Shown: positions 29,030 through 37,953, counted from the stretch's first letter. The stretch is 54,260 nt of DNA from Novosphingobium sp. ST904 (GCF_001298105.1 NZ_LGJH01000128.1:1-54260); one strand, 5' to 3'. The notes: a model not told the origin generated them from the sequence alone. Made by a program: numbers and translations.

Positions 29030-30663
29030 TCAGTCCGCGATGCCGGCGCGGGCCTTGAGGTTCGCCTCATCCCGGGCGGCGCGGCGGGAAACAAGCAGGA
29101 TCAGCACCACGATGGGCACGGCGACCACGTTGATGCTCAGCATCGCCGTGCGCAGATCGCCGGTGATGTCGGATATCAGCCCGACCACATAAGGGCCCAC
29201 GCCCATGCCGAGAATGGTCATGACCAGCAGGTAGAGGCTGGCGGTGAGCCCCCTCATGCGCGGCAGGACCTGATCGTAGAGGATCGCGTAGAGCGGCGGC
29301 ATCCATCCTGTCAGCACGATGCTGTAGACCACGAAGCGCAAGTAGAAGTCCCCGGGCGAAGGTGCCCAGTAGACCCAGAACGACAGCAGCGGCGACAGGC
29401 CCATCGACATCAGCGCGATTCCCGCCCGGCCGCCGCCGGGAAACCGCTGGTGCAGCCGGTCGGACAGCGGCCCCCAGATCAGCGGGCCGACGATGCCGGT
29501 CGCGGCCGAGAGCAGGCCGAACTGCAAGGCGGTGTCGGCCAGCGAGAGGTGGTAGGTGCGGATCAGGAAGCTGGGGTTGAAGGCCATCATTCCGTAGTTG
29601 ATCGTCGATTGCAGCGTGCCCACGGCAATCGCCATGATGAGGGTCGGCGATCCGGCGATCACGCGGAAGGCCTGCCGGTCGCTGGCCTTCACCCCTTGCA
29701 GCAGGTTGACGACGACCAGCAGGCCAATGCCGATCACCAGCCATTGCAGGACGTGCGGATCGATCGCGAAGGCGCCGAAGCCGAGCGGCGGGCGCGGTGA
29801 CCGGGCCATGCCGATCCGCGCCAGCACGGTTCCCGCCACCAGGATCAGCGCGAGTGCGGCAAAGTTGATGGCCACGCTGCGCAGGCTTGCCCGGCGCAGC
29901 GCCATGGCCACCCAGTGGCAGCCCGGCGTCACCGCGCCCAGCAGCGAGAGGCTGGCACGGAAGGGATGCGGATCGGGCGGCGTGGCGATGCCGTCCATCA
30001 CGCCGCGTTCGGGTTCGCGCAGGCGCCAGAGGAAGATCGAAAGCACGAAGCCGGGCGCGGCGGCCACGAGGAAGGCGAATTGCCAGCCCTTCAGGCCCAG
30101 CGGCGCGGTGCCCGGCACGAAGGCGTCGCTCCACATCTGCGCGGCCAGTCCGCCCAGCACCAGCGATCCGCCCAGCCCCAGCGCAAGGCCGAGGCCATCA
30201 CCGCCATCACGAAGCCCCGCCGGTGGCGCGGCCAGTAGTCGTAGATCAGCGAGGTGCCCGCAGGCTGCGTCGCCGCTTCGCCGATGCCGACGCAGAGCCG
30301 GGACGCGGCCAGCATGGCGAAGCTGGAGGTCATCCCCGCCATGGCGGTGGCGGCCGACCAGAACAGGATGCTCAGCGACAGCAGCCGCCCGCGCAGCCAG
30401 CCATCGGCAAGGCGGCCGACCGGCAGCGAGAACAGCGCGTAGAACAGTGCGAAGACGGTGCCGAACAGCAGGCCCATCTCGGCATCGCCGATACCGAGGT
30501 CCTGTTTGATCGCCGGGGCCAGGATCGCGAGGATCTGGCGGTCCAGCAGGCTCATCGCATTGGTCAGGGCGATCAGCGCCAGCGCGTACCATCCGCCGCG
30601 CGCGACATGGCGGGCCGGACCCGTCGCGACCTGTCCGACCGGCGGTTTCACGTCTGCCTTCAC
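29030..30663 (-). CDS. MFS transporter (spinster-like), frameshifted
   Basis: The N-terminal frame starts at a GTG overlapping the ligW stop (GTGA) and gives WYALALIALTNAMSLLDRQILAILAPAIKQDLGIGDAEMG, then GRLADGWLRGRLLS and CVGIGEAATQPAG. The second frame continues GLALGLGGSLVLGGLAAQ and holds the remaining helices through GVGPYVVGLISDITGD. The switch is at about 30187-30192, with one missing G after the MAVMAS region; repaired length is about 544 residues. The DRQ motif in helix 1 and the GEA block are spinster-type. It is the last gene of the operon that starts with another spinster-like transporter at 35502. It probably moves an aromatic acid or dimer. Confidence 0.8.
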
Positions 30664-31757
30664 AGGGCGAACCAGCGTTCGGCGTTGGTCTGGAAGAACT
30701 TGCGCTTCACCTCCGGAGCCATGTCCATGGCATCGAGCGCGCGGACCTCTCCGGCTTCGTACTGATAGGGATAGTCCATGGCGTACATCACCCGGTCCTC
30801 GCCCATGACCTGCTGGGCGAAACGGATCGCCGGTTCCCAGGCCATCCCGCTGCACGTCACCAGCACGTTGCTGCGGAAGTATTCGGCGATGGTCTTGTTG
30901 AGCGGCTTCATCCGTTCGTAGCGCTGGGAGCGGATTCCGGCCTGGTGCATGTAGTCCAGCCGGTAGAGCCAGTATGGCAGCGCCTCGCCCATGTGGCCGA
31001 CCATGATCTGGAGGTCGGGATAGCGGTCGAAGATGCCGATGGTGATGAGCCGCAGCAGGTGCATCCCGGTTTCCACGCCGAAGCCGTAGATCGCGCCGTC
31101 CAGCCCGGATTCGAGCAGCGGTCCGATCATCGCGTCGGGCGGCGTGCCGGGATGGATGTAAAGCGGCTGGTCGGTATCGGCCAGCGCGCGGAAGATCGGG
31201 TCGAAGGCAGGATCGTCGAGATAGCGGCCTTGCGTGTGGCTGTTGATCTGCACGCCCCGGAAACCCAGCTCGAAAGCGCCGCGCCGGATTTCGCGGGCGG
31301 ACCATTCCGGGTCCTGCGGCGCCACGGCGGTCATGCCGATGAAGCGATCCGGGTGGGCCTCGCAGCGTTCGGCCAGCAGGTCGTTGGCGGAAAGCGCGAT
31401 GCCGCGCGCCTCGTCCAGGTCGAGCAGGGGCTGGACGCCCGGCGAAGTGAGCGCGAGCACGGCCTTGTCGATGCCGGTCGCATCCATGTCGGCGATGCGG
31501 CGCTCGCCGAGATCGAGCAGGCGCTCGATGATCTGCATCGCGCGTTCGCTGGGGCTCTGGGCATAGAACCCCCAGAGCGAGGTCATGCCCCGGTCCGCCG
31601 TGCCGTCGCGCACCATGCGCAAGTAGACGTCGATCTGTTCGCGCGTGGCGAAGGCTTCCTCGGTGGCGATGCGCAGGTAGCCCTGCCTGCCGCCGGTCCT
31701 GAGGGCGCCGGTTTCGGGCGTGGTGGCCGGCAATTCGTCGATCATCTGCGATCCCAT
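30660..31757 (-). CDS. ligW: 5-Carboxyvanillate decarboxylase LigW (amidohydrolase-2)
   Basis: The 365-residue protein is nearly identical in pattern to remembered SYK-6 LigW: GYLRIATEEAFATRE, RMVRDGTADRGM, SLWGFYAQSPSERA, DLGERRIADMDATGIDKAVLALTSPGVQP, GVQINSHTQGRYLD, YIHPGTPPD, VGHMGEALPYWLYRLDYM and YAMDYPYQY. LigW removes CO2 from 5-carboxyvanillate to give vanillate, using Mn. Metal ligands would be the Glu of EEAF, His of SHTQG and Asp of MDYPYQ. In SYK-6 the substrate comes from biphenyl (DDVA) breakdown. No ligX, ligY or ligZ is seen here, so the phenylcoumaran route is the more likely source. It overlaps the downstream MFS by four bases. The start at 31757 is preferred; 31745 is possible. 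Confidence 0.93.
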   Translation of the reverse strand: MGSQMIDELPATTPETGALRTGGRQGYLRIATEEAFATREQIDVYLRMVRDGTADRGMTSLWGFYAQSPSERAMQIIERLLDLGERRIADMDATGIDKAVLALTSPGVQPLLDLDEARGIALSANDLLAERCEAHPDRFIGMTAVAPQDPEWSAREIRRGAFELGFRGVQINSHTQGRYLDDPAFDPIFRALADTDQPLYIHPGTPPDAMIGPLLESGLDGAIYGFGVETGMHLLRLITIGIFDRYPDLQIMVGHMGEALPYWLYRLDYMHQAGIRSQRYERMKPLNKTIAEYFRSNVLVTCSGMAWEPAIRFAQQVMGEDRVMYAMDYPYQYEAGEVRALDAMDMAPEVKRKFFQTNAERWFAL

Positions 31758-31761
31758 CCTC

Positions 31762-33192
31762 TTATCCTTCGTGGACGGCCTTGGTGACGAGGCAGGCCAT
31801 GACGCCTTCCGGTCCGTCTTCGTGCCCATGTCCCGACCATTTGACCCCGCCGAACGGCGCATCGGCGCCGCCGATCATGGTGGTGTTGATGCCGAGCATT
31901 CCGGTTTCGATCTGCGCGGCGAGGCGTTTCTGCCGCGCCCCGTCGCCGGTCCAGGCATAGGCGGCGAGCCCATAGGGCAGGCGGTTGGCCTCCTCGATCA
32001 TCGCCTCCTCCCCGGAGAAGCGGTTGATGAGCGCGACGGGGCCGAACGGCTCCTCGTTCATGATCCGCGCGGAGAGGGGCGTGTCGGACAGCACGGTGGG
32101 GGCATAGAAGAAGCCGCGGTTGCCGATCCGCTCGCCGCCTGCCTCCAGCCGGGCGCCCGCCGCCACCGCCTCGCGCACGAGTGCGTCGATGGCCTCGACC
32201 CGCCGCGGATTGGTGAGCGGGCCGACCTGGCTGTCCGGCGCGAGGCCGTCTCCCACTTTCAACCCGCGCGCGCGGCGGGCGAAGCCTTCGCGGAAATCCT
32301 CGAACACCGCATCCTCGACGATGAAGCGGGTGGGCGAGACGCAGACCTGCCCGGCGTTGCGATACTTGTGGCTCACCACGGTATCGAGCACGCGGTCGAG
32401 GTCCACGTCGGCGAAGACCAGCACCGGGCCGTGCCCGCCCAGTTCCATGGTCGTGCGCTTGAGGTCGTCTGCGGCGAGTTTCGCAAGGTGGCGGCCCACC
32501 GTGGTCGATCCCGTGAAGGAGAGCTTGCGGATCACCGGGCTGGCCAGCAGGTGGCGGCTCACTTCGTCCGGCACGCCGAACACGGCTTGCGCCGCCGCCG
32601 GCGGAAGGCCCGCGTCGAGCAGGCACTGCAGCACCGCGAGCGCCGAGGCCGGGGTTTCCTCCGCCGCCTTCAGGATGACCGAGCACCCCGCCGCGATCGG
32701 TGCGCCAAGCTTGCGGCCGGGGTTGCCGATGGGAAAGTTCCACGGCGCGAATGCGGCGACCGGGCCTACCGGTTCATGGACCACGGTAGAGCGCATCCCT
32801 TCCGGGCGCACCAGCGCGCGGCCGTAAAGGCGGAAGCACTCTCCGGCGTAGAATTCGAACAGGCCGATGTTCATGCCCACTTCCACGCGGGCCTCGCTCA
32901 GGGTCTTGCCCTGTTCGAGCACGGCGACATGGGCGATCTCCTCGCACCGCTCGCGCATCAGCCGCGCGGCGCCCTGCAGCACATCGGCGCGCTGCTGCGG
33001 CGTGGATCTTCGCCAGAGGCGGAAGCCGGCGGCGGCCACCTCCAGCGCGCGGTCGAGATCGGCGGCGTCGGCAAGCGGGAGCTGGCCCAGCACTTCGCCG
33101 GTGGCGGGATTGAGCACGGCGTGCGTGCGGCGCGTGCCGCCGGATACGCATTCGCCGTCGATGATCATGGAAAGCGCGGGGTACTGGATCAT
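31762..33192 (-). CDS. Aldehyde dehydrogenase (succinate-semialdehyde/aromatic aldehyde type)
   Basis: This 476-residue ALDH has FAPWNFPIGNPGRKLG, KAAEETPAS, LSFTGSTTVG, the catalytic Glu in TMELGGHGPV, the Cys in NAGQVCVSPTRF, EEPFGPVALI and FGGVKWSGHG. It resembles the GabD/aromatic-aldehyde branch of NAD-dependent enzymes. It is the gene before ligW in the same operon, with the ligW start four bases after its TAA. A fitting substrate would be an aldehyde that becomes 5-carboxyvanillate or a carboxylated ferulate, such as 5-formylferulate from stilbene cleavage. That is inference from position. A large hairpin (33221-33254) lies between it and the upstream NTF2-like gene. Confidence 0.9.
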   Translation of the reverse strand: MIQYPALSMIIDGECVSGGTRRTHAVLNPATGEVLGQLPLADAADLDRALEVAAAGFRLWRRSTPQQRADVLQGAARLMRERCEEIAHVAVLEQGKTLSEARVEVGMNIGLFEFYAGECFRLYGRALVRPEGMRSTVVHEPVGPVAAFAPWNFPIGNPGRKLGAPIAAGCSVILKAAEETPASALAVLQCLLDAGLPPAAAQAVFGVPDEVSRHLLASPVIRKLSFTGSTTVGRHLAKLAADDLKRTTMELGGHGPVLVFADVDLDRVLDTVVSHKYRNAGQVCVSPTRFIVEDAVFEDFREGFARRARGLKVGDGLAPDSQVGPLTNPRRVEAIDALVREAVAAGARLEAGGERIGNRGFFYAPTVLSDTPLSARIMNEEPFGPVALINRFSGEEAMIEEANRLPYGLAAYAWTGDGARQKRLAAQIETGMLGINTTMIGGADAPFGGVKWSGHGHEDGPEGVMACLVTKAVHEG

Positions 33193-33220
33193 GCCTCACC
33201 TGGGCCGGAGGAATGGGGAG

Positions 33221-33273
33221 CCTGTCCGCCGGGGAGGGAGCCCCGGCGGACAGGCGGACGCGCGCTGCGCGTC
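33221..33273 (-). terminator. Two consecutive GC hairpins inside an operon
   Basis: The first is a 14-bp perfect stem (33221-33234 with 33241-33254, 6-base loop). The second is a 7-bp stem (33257-33263 with 33267-33273). Both lie in the 82-bp gap between the NTF2-like gene and the ALDH gene, and neither has a T run. They may reduce read-through or protect the upstream mRNA. Confidence 0.55.
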
Positions 33274-33274
33274 T

Positions 33275-34039
33275 CTACTCGGCGGGAACGGCGGCGCTGC
33301 GCGCGTTCTCGCGATCGATGTCGCCCTGCCAGCGCTCCGCCACCATGGGCTTTCCGGTAACCGGGTGAGGCAGGTGGAACGGCAGCAGCTTGTGCGTCGG
33401 CCACAGCCAGTGATCCTCGATCAGGGCATCGGGGCCGCTGGGGTCTTCCGGGTAGAGGGTCTTGGGGAAGGGCACGTATTCGGCCTCGGTGAAGGCCCAG
33501 CCCTTGTCGAAATCGGCGTGCCAGTGCGGGAAGTAGTTGAGCACATGGATGCGCCAGACGCCGTCCACCTTCTTGTAGGTGTTCTCGTAAATGCCGCCTT
33601 CCCACCACTGGCGCGCATTGGCGGTGAGGGGGTTGGAGGGGTCGGTATAGTCGCGGTGCCGGCCGGCCTGCATCATCGAGCGGGCGCGGGCATGGGCGGT
33701 TACGCCGTCCGCCTCGATGGTGACGATGTCCTGCAGCTGCGGATGGTCGAGCAGGAAGCCGTCGATCGGGCCGTTGTTGCCGTGCGTGAAACGCTTCTGG
33801 AAACGTTCGACATAGAGGCGGTGCACACCCTCCCGGCCCTTCCACACGCCGCCGAAGAAGCGCACTTCGCCATCTTCGGTGAATAGGTCGATCACTTCGT
33901 TGTACATGCACTTGTCGATCAGGTAGCCGTAGAGATGCTGGAGCTTGCGCACGTCAAGCTCGTCCTCGCGCACGGTGAGGCGGCGCGCCAGTTCAGCCAC
34001 TTGCGCTTCCAGCGCGTTGATCCGGTCAGTGTCGGCCAT
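33275..34039 (-). CDS. NTF2/SnoaL-like protein, candidate gamma-formaldehyde lyase (LdpA/PcfL type), second copy
   Basis: The 254-residue paralogue of the 23049 protein has an N-terminal coiled coil (INALEAQVAELARRL), LQHLYGYLIDKCMYNEVIDLFTEDGEV, GREGVHRLYVERFQ, GFLLDHPQLQDIVTIEADG and GIYENTYKKVDGVWRIHVLNYF. This is the same SnoaL/NTF2 plan with a longer C-terminal tail. Such enzymes would expel formaldehyde from the gamma position of a diarylpropane or phenylcoumaran-type dimer. It lies between an MFS gene and the ALDH-ligW pair, so a phenylcoumaran substrate is a reasonable guess. The ATG has an AAGGAGAGAACC ribosome site. Function is inferred from family and context. Confidence 0.75.
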   Translation of the reverse strand: MADTDRINALEAQVAELARRLTVREDELDVRKLQHLYGYLIDKCMYNEVIDLFTEDGEVRFFGGVWKGREGVHRLYVERFQKRFTHGNNGPIDGFLLDHPQLQDIVTIEADGVTAHARARSMMQAGRHRDYTDPSNPLTANARQWWEGGIYENTYKKVDGVWRIHVLNYFPHWHADFDKGWAFTEAEYVPFPKTLYPEDPSGPDALIEDHWLWPTHKLLPFHLPHPVTGKPMVAERWQGDIDRENARSAAVPAE

Positions 34040-34086
34040 TTCGGTTCTCTCCTTGTCGTCCTGTTGGTTTTCAATTGGCAGGATCG

Positions 34087-35502
34087 TTACATTCCAAGCT
34101 CTTCGAGCCGCTCGATCTCCTCGCGATAGGGGCGGATGGCGCGGTAGATGCACAGCGTTGCCAGCGGCAGCAGGACCACGGCGGTGATCTCCAGCGCCAG
34201 CCAGAGCTTCGCCGGATCGACCACGATGTATTGCGCGACCAGACCGATCACGAAGCTGCCCATCGCCCCGAAGAACGTGAACATGAACAGGTAGATCGCC
34301 GTCACCTGGCCGCGCATGGCATTGGGCGCCACGCGCTGGATCGCGGCGTTCTGCGGCACCGCCCCGGCAATCCCGAACATCGCGCCGAAGGACATGACGA
34401 GGATCGAGAGCAGCCCGGTCGGCATCAGCGGCGCCAGGATCGAGCAGACCGTCACCACCGCAAAGCAGATGAAGGCGGCGCGCACGTTGGCGTCCTTGTG
34501 GCGCCTGGCCAGCCATTCGACGAAAGTACCGCCCAGCAGCAGCCCGAGCAGCGAGGAAACCAGCACGGTCACGGACGTTACCGCGCCGATCTGCGCCTCG
34601 TTCCAGCCATAAGTGCGGATCAGGAACGGCACGCGCCAGAAGGCGAGGCCGAAGCTCTCCAGCGCGCTGAGCGCAAGCCCGAGGAACAGCGGATAATAGA
34701 CCCGGCGGTTGGCGCGGATCGCCTTGGCGGCATCGAGGCCGGTGAAGGTCATGACGCGGCGGGCGAGCGTCGCCCCCTCGGGGATCTGCGATGCGATGTC
34801 GTGACGGACCAGCCGCTGCGGCTCACGCACGGTCAGGAACAGCAGGGCGATGAGAAAGGCGGGCATCCCGATCCACACCAGTATCCACTGCCAGCCCAGG
34901 ATGCGCAGCGGCCCGAGGGCGGTCGGCGCCCAGTGCGCGGTCAGGGCGATGAGCTGGCCGCCCACCAGTGGGCCGAGCGTCGATCCGCCGATGAAGCCGA
35001 ATTGCAGGATCGCGAAGGCGCGGGTGATCTTTTTGGGCGGGAACATGTCCGCGATCAGCGAATAGGACGAGGGCGCATGGGCCGATCCGCCTGCCGCCAG
35101 GAACACGCGGCTGCCCACGAACTGGGTGAAGGTCTGCGCGATCCCGCCCAGCATCGTGACGAACCCGATCACCGTGACCCCGCCTGCCAGCACATATTTG
35201 CGCGGCCAGATATCGGCGAGCCGGGCCAGCGGGATGCCGACGAAGAGATAGCAGATGATGCTCGCGGGCCCGGCCAGGAAGCCGAGCTGCGAATCGGTGA
35301 GGCCGAAGTCGGTCTTGATTCGCTCCGCCAGCATGCCGAACACGACCTGGTCGAAGAAAGTCAGGAAGGTGGCAAGGACGATCACCGTCAGCGCCCAGTA
35401 GGCCGAGGCCGAACCCGGCCAATTGCGTTCTTCCGCGCCCTGCGGGGCGGTTCCGGGCGCCGGTTCCTCGATTGGCGCGATACTGGCTGCTGCTACCGCC
35501 AT
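34087..35502 (-). CDS. MFS transporter (spinster-like)
   Basis: The 471-residue transporter has its first helix at ALTVIVLATFLTFFDQVVFG, then ERIKTDFGLTDSQLGFLAG, the loop motif PLARLADIWPRKYVL, GGSAHAPSSYSLIADMFP, and twelve predicted helices. It is a distant relative of the 29030-30663 transporter. It heads the operon ending at 29030. The ATG at 35502 is preferred because GGGAGAGG stands just before it; an ATG at 35514 is also open. The 135-bp divergent gap to the SDR at 35638 holds a GCATACAAT repeat. Substrate likely an aromatic dimer or acid. Confidence 0.88.
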   Translation of the reverse strand: MAVAAASIAPIEEPAPGTAPQGAEERNWPGSASAYWALTVIVLATFLTFFDQVVFGMLAERIKTDFGLTDSQLGFLAGPASIICYLFVGIPLARLADIWPRKYVLAGGVTVIGFVTMLGGIAQTFTQFVGSRVFLAAGGSAHAPSSYSLIADMFPPKKITRAFAILQFGFIGGSTLGPLVGGQLIALTAHWAPTALGPLRILGWQWILVWIGMPAFLIALLFLTVREPQRLVRHDIASQIPEGATLARRVMTFTGLDAAKAIRANRRVYYPLFLGLALSALESFGLAFWRVPFLIRTYGWNEAQIGAVTSVTVLVSSLLGLLLGGTFVEWLARRHKDANVRAAFICFAVVTVCSILAPLMPTGLLSILVMSFGAMFGIAGAVPQNAAIQRVAPNAMRGQVTAIYLFMFTFFGAMGSFVIGLVAQYIVVDPAKLWLALEITAVVLLPLATLCIYRAIRPYREEIERLEELGM

Positions 35503-35556
35503 GGCCTCTCCCATCCATCCTCTCGCCCTGTCGTGTTCGGCATAGGCTCATTCGTG

Positions 35557-35577
35557 ATTGTTAGCCTTGCATACAAT
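35557..35577. promoter_or_regulatory. Imperfect inverted repeat with GCATACAAT half-site
   Basis: ATTGT and ACAAT are inverted about a centre at 35567, with additional partial matches inside. The right arm GCATACAAT (35569-35577) is shared with the sites at 3191-3199 and 27416-27424. It lies 61-81 bp upstream of the SDR start and 55-75 bp from the MFS start. Confidence 0.45.
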
Positions 35578-35637
35578 CTCTCGATGGTGAACAAAAGAGA
35601 TCAGATTCGAAAAAAGCACATCGAGAGGAGAGAGGGC

Positions 35638-36563
35638 ATGCAGGATCTTCCGGGGAAGACCGCTTTCGTGACGGGCGGGGCCAGCGGCATCGGACTGGGA
35701 ATTGCGAAGGCGCTGCTGGGCGCGGGGATGAACGTGACCATCGCCGATATCCGGCAGGACCATCTTGACGAAGCGGTGGCCGAACTGGACGGGGGCGAGC
35801 GGGTTCTGGCGATCCGGCTGGACGTGACCGACCGTGCCGCCTTTGCCGCGGCGGCGGATCGGGCAGAGGCCAGGTTCGGCAGGATTCACCTGCTTTGCAA
35901 CAATGCCGGCGTCGCTGTCGTCGGCCCGACCGACGTTGCCACGTTTGCCGACTGGGACTGGGTGATGGGCGTCAACCTGGGCGGCACGGTCAACGGAATC
36001 GTCACGATTTTGCCCAGAATCCTGTCACATGGCGAAGCTGGGCATATCGTCAACACGGCTTCGATGTCGGCCCTCGTGCCGGCTCCCGGGACGACGATCT
36101 ACTCCTCCGGCAAGGCGGCGGTCGCCTCCATGATGGAATGCATGAGACCCGAACTGGAATCCCGCGGAGTGATCTGTTCGGCGTTCTGTCCCGGCGCGGT
36201 CCAGTCCAACATCGCGCAGGCCAGCCAGACCCGCCCCGACGCGCTTGGGGAGACCGGTTATGCCGAGGCCGACAAGGGCCGCCAGGCGGGCGGCAGTTCT
36301 TCCACCTCTACCAGACCAAGGAGGAAGTGGGGCAGCGGGTGCTGGAGGGCATTCTCAACGACGAGCTTTACATCCTCACGCACGGAGAGTTCCTGGTGGG
36401 TGTGCGCGAGCGCGGGGAAGCCACCACGGCAGCAGTCCAGACCCAGCTTCCGGATAACGAAGAATATAAGCGTACCTTCGCAATTCTGTTCCGCAATCCG
36501 GCCATCACCGATGAGATCGCGCGCCAGAACCGCCTCCGCGCGGACCAGCGCGCCGAAGCCTGA
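35638..36563 (+). CDS. SDR of the LigL/LigN C-alpha-dehydrogenase type, frameshifted
   Basis: The first frame gives TAFVTGGASGIGLGIAKALL, ADIRQDHLDEAVAEL, CNNAGVAVVGPTDVAT, DWDWVMGVNLGGTVNGIV, IVNTASMSALVP, YSSGK and FCPGAVQSNIAQASQTRP. The second gives QFFHLYQTKEEVGQRVLEG and a C-terminus to 36563. The join is near 36293, a single missing base; the whole protein is about 308 residues. ADIRQDHLDEA and the SNI-xx-S-xxRP block match remembered SYK-6 LigL, which oxidises the alpha alcohol of one set of beta-ether dimers. It is followed 11 bp later by a second SDR. The ATG has an excellent AGAGGAGAGAGGG site. An error is more likely than decay. Confidence 0.82.
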
Positions 36564-36574
36564 GGAGGACGCCG

Positions 36575-37477
36575 ATGAAGGATCTGGCGGGAAGAACCGC
36601 ATTCGTCACCGGCGGGGCCAACGGCGTCGGCCTTGGCCTCGCACGGACGCTGCTGGCCGAGGGCTGCAAGGTGGCCATCGCCGATGTGCGCGAGGATGCG
36701 ATTGCCGAGGCGCTGAAGACGCTGGAGAACCAGCCCGTGATCGGCGTGCCGCTCGACGTGTCCTCGCGCGGGGGCTTCGCCGAGGCGGCGGACCGGGTGG
36801 AGCGCGAGCTTGGGCCGGTGAGCCTGCTGTTCAACAATGCGGGGGTGAACCTGTTCCAGTCGATCGACGAATCTTCCTACGACGACTGGGACTGGCTGCT
36901 GGGCGTGAACCTGCACGGCGTGATCAACGGCGTGGCGACGTTCATTCCGCGCATGAAGGAGCGCGGGCAGGGCGGGCATGTCTGCAACACGGCCTCGATG
37001 GCAGCATTCCTCGGCAGCGGGGTGCCGGGCATCTACAACACCACCAAGTTCGCGGTGCGCGGGCTCAGCGAATCCCTGCGCTACAGCCTCGCGCCGCACG
37101 GGATCGGAGTTTCGATGCTTTGCCCCGGTCTGGTGAAGACGCATATCTATGCCAGCGACGAGATCCGCCCCGAAGCGCTCAAGGCAGGGGCCAAGGCGGT
37201 GAACACGGCCTTCGTCGGCCAGCTCGAACAGGTCCATCAGGCTGGCATGGAGCCGGAAGTAATCGCGCGGCGCACCATCGATGCGTTGAAGGAGAACCGG
37301 TTCTACGTGTTTTCCCATCCCGAATTTCGCGAGGAACTGGCGGAGGTCTTTGCCGAGGTCATCGGCGAGTTCAGGGATTATCCCGCCGATCCCGGCTTCG
37401 ACGCGCGCATGAAGATCGAGGAAGGCCGCCGTGCGCGCTACAGGGAGGCGCGGGAGGCGGCCCGGCAGCCGGTGTAA
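36575..37477 (+). CDS. SDR of the LigD/LigO C-alpha-dehydrogenase type
   Basis: The intact 300-residue SDR has TAFVTGGANGVGLGLARTLL, ADVREDAI, FNNAGVNLFQSID, DDWDWLLGVNLHGVINGVATFIP, CNTASMAAFLG, Tyr-x3-Lys in YNTTK and LCPGLVKTHIYAS, with a long Arg/Glu-rich C-terminus. It belongs to the same subgroup as the SDRs at 11648, 22067 and 35638. It should oxidise a benzylic alcohol of lignin dimers with NAD+. It lies in one unit with the preceding SDR, which may use the opposite stereoisomer, as the LigD/LigO and LigL/LigN pairs do in SYK-6. The ATG follows GAGGAGGACGCC. Confidence 0.88.
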   Translation: MKDLAGRTAFVTGGANGVGLGLARTLLAEGCKVAIADVREDAIAEALKTLENQPVIGVPLDVSSRGGFAEAADRVERELGPVSLLFNNAGVNLFQSIDESSYDDWDWLLGVNLHGVINGVATFIPRMKERGQGGHVCNTASMAAFLGSGVPGIYNTTKFAVRGLSESLRYSLAPHGIGVSMLCPGLVKTHIYASDEIRPEALKAGAKAVNTAFVGQLEQVHQAGMEPEVIARRTIDALKENRFYVFSHPEFREELAEVFAEVIGEFRDYPADPGFDARMKIEEGRRARYREAREAARQPV

Positions 37478-37497
37478 GGCGGGGGCGGCTGAATGTG

Positions 37498-37947
37498 TCA
37501 GTCCGCCTCGCGCGCGTCGAAACGAAGGCGGGCGCTGCGAATGACCTGCTGGTGCTGGTTCACCCAGTCGATCATGCCGCGCGCCCGGTCGCCCAGTTCC
37601 TCGCCGAGCGGGGTGAGGGCATAAGTCACGCGCGGCGGTATGTCCTCGCTCACCGTCCGTTCGGCAAAGCCGTCGCGTTCGAGCGTGCGCAGCTTGAGCG
37701 TCAGCACGCGCTGCGAAATGTCGCCTTCTTCGGAAAGGTCGCAAAGCGTGCGTCGCAGGTCGGCGTGGCGTCTTTCGCCGGTCCTGAGCACCAGCAGGAT
37801 CAGCGTCGACCAGCGATCGCCCAGCAGGCCCATGACGCTGCGCACCGGGGCGTCGCGCGCGGTGCCATGCGCCTGCATGTCCGCCGCGAGTTCGGCGATG
37901 CCCCCGCGCTCCTGCTCCCCGCTTTCCAATTTACCTGCATCCCTCAT
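37498..37947 (-). CDS. HxlR-family transcriptional regulator
   Basis: The 149-residue winged-helix protein has the HxlR pattern: VRSVMGLLGDRWSTLILLVL, GERRHADLRRTL, ISQRVLTLKLRTLERDGFAERTV and PPRVTYALTPLGEEL. HxlR proteins respond to aldehydes or oxidised compounds and control nearby genes. It diverges from the 38034 SDR operon. The frame is open to 38022, but the added part is not HxlR-like and would cover nearly the whole intergenic region, so I choose the ATG at 37947. An inverted repeat at 37954-37969 lies just upstream of that start. The start is moderately certain. Confidence 0.82.
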   Translation of the reverse strand: MRDAGKLESGEQERGGIAELAADMQAHGTARDAPVRSVMGLLGDRWSTLILLVLRTGERRHADLRRTLCDLSEEGDISQRVLTLKLRTLERDGFAERTVSEDIPPRVTYALTPLGEELGDRARGMIDWVNQHQQVIRSARLRFDAREAD

Positions 37948-37953
37948 CGCGAG

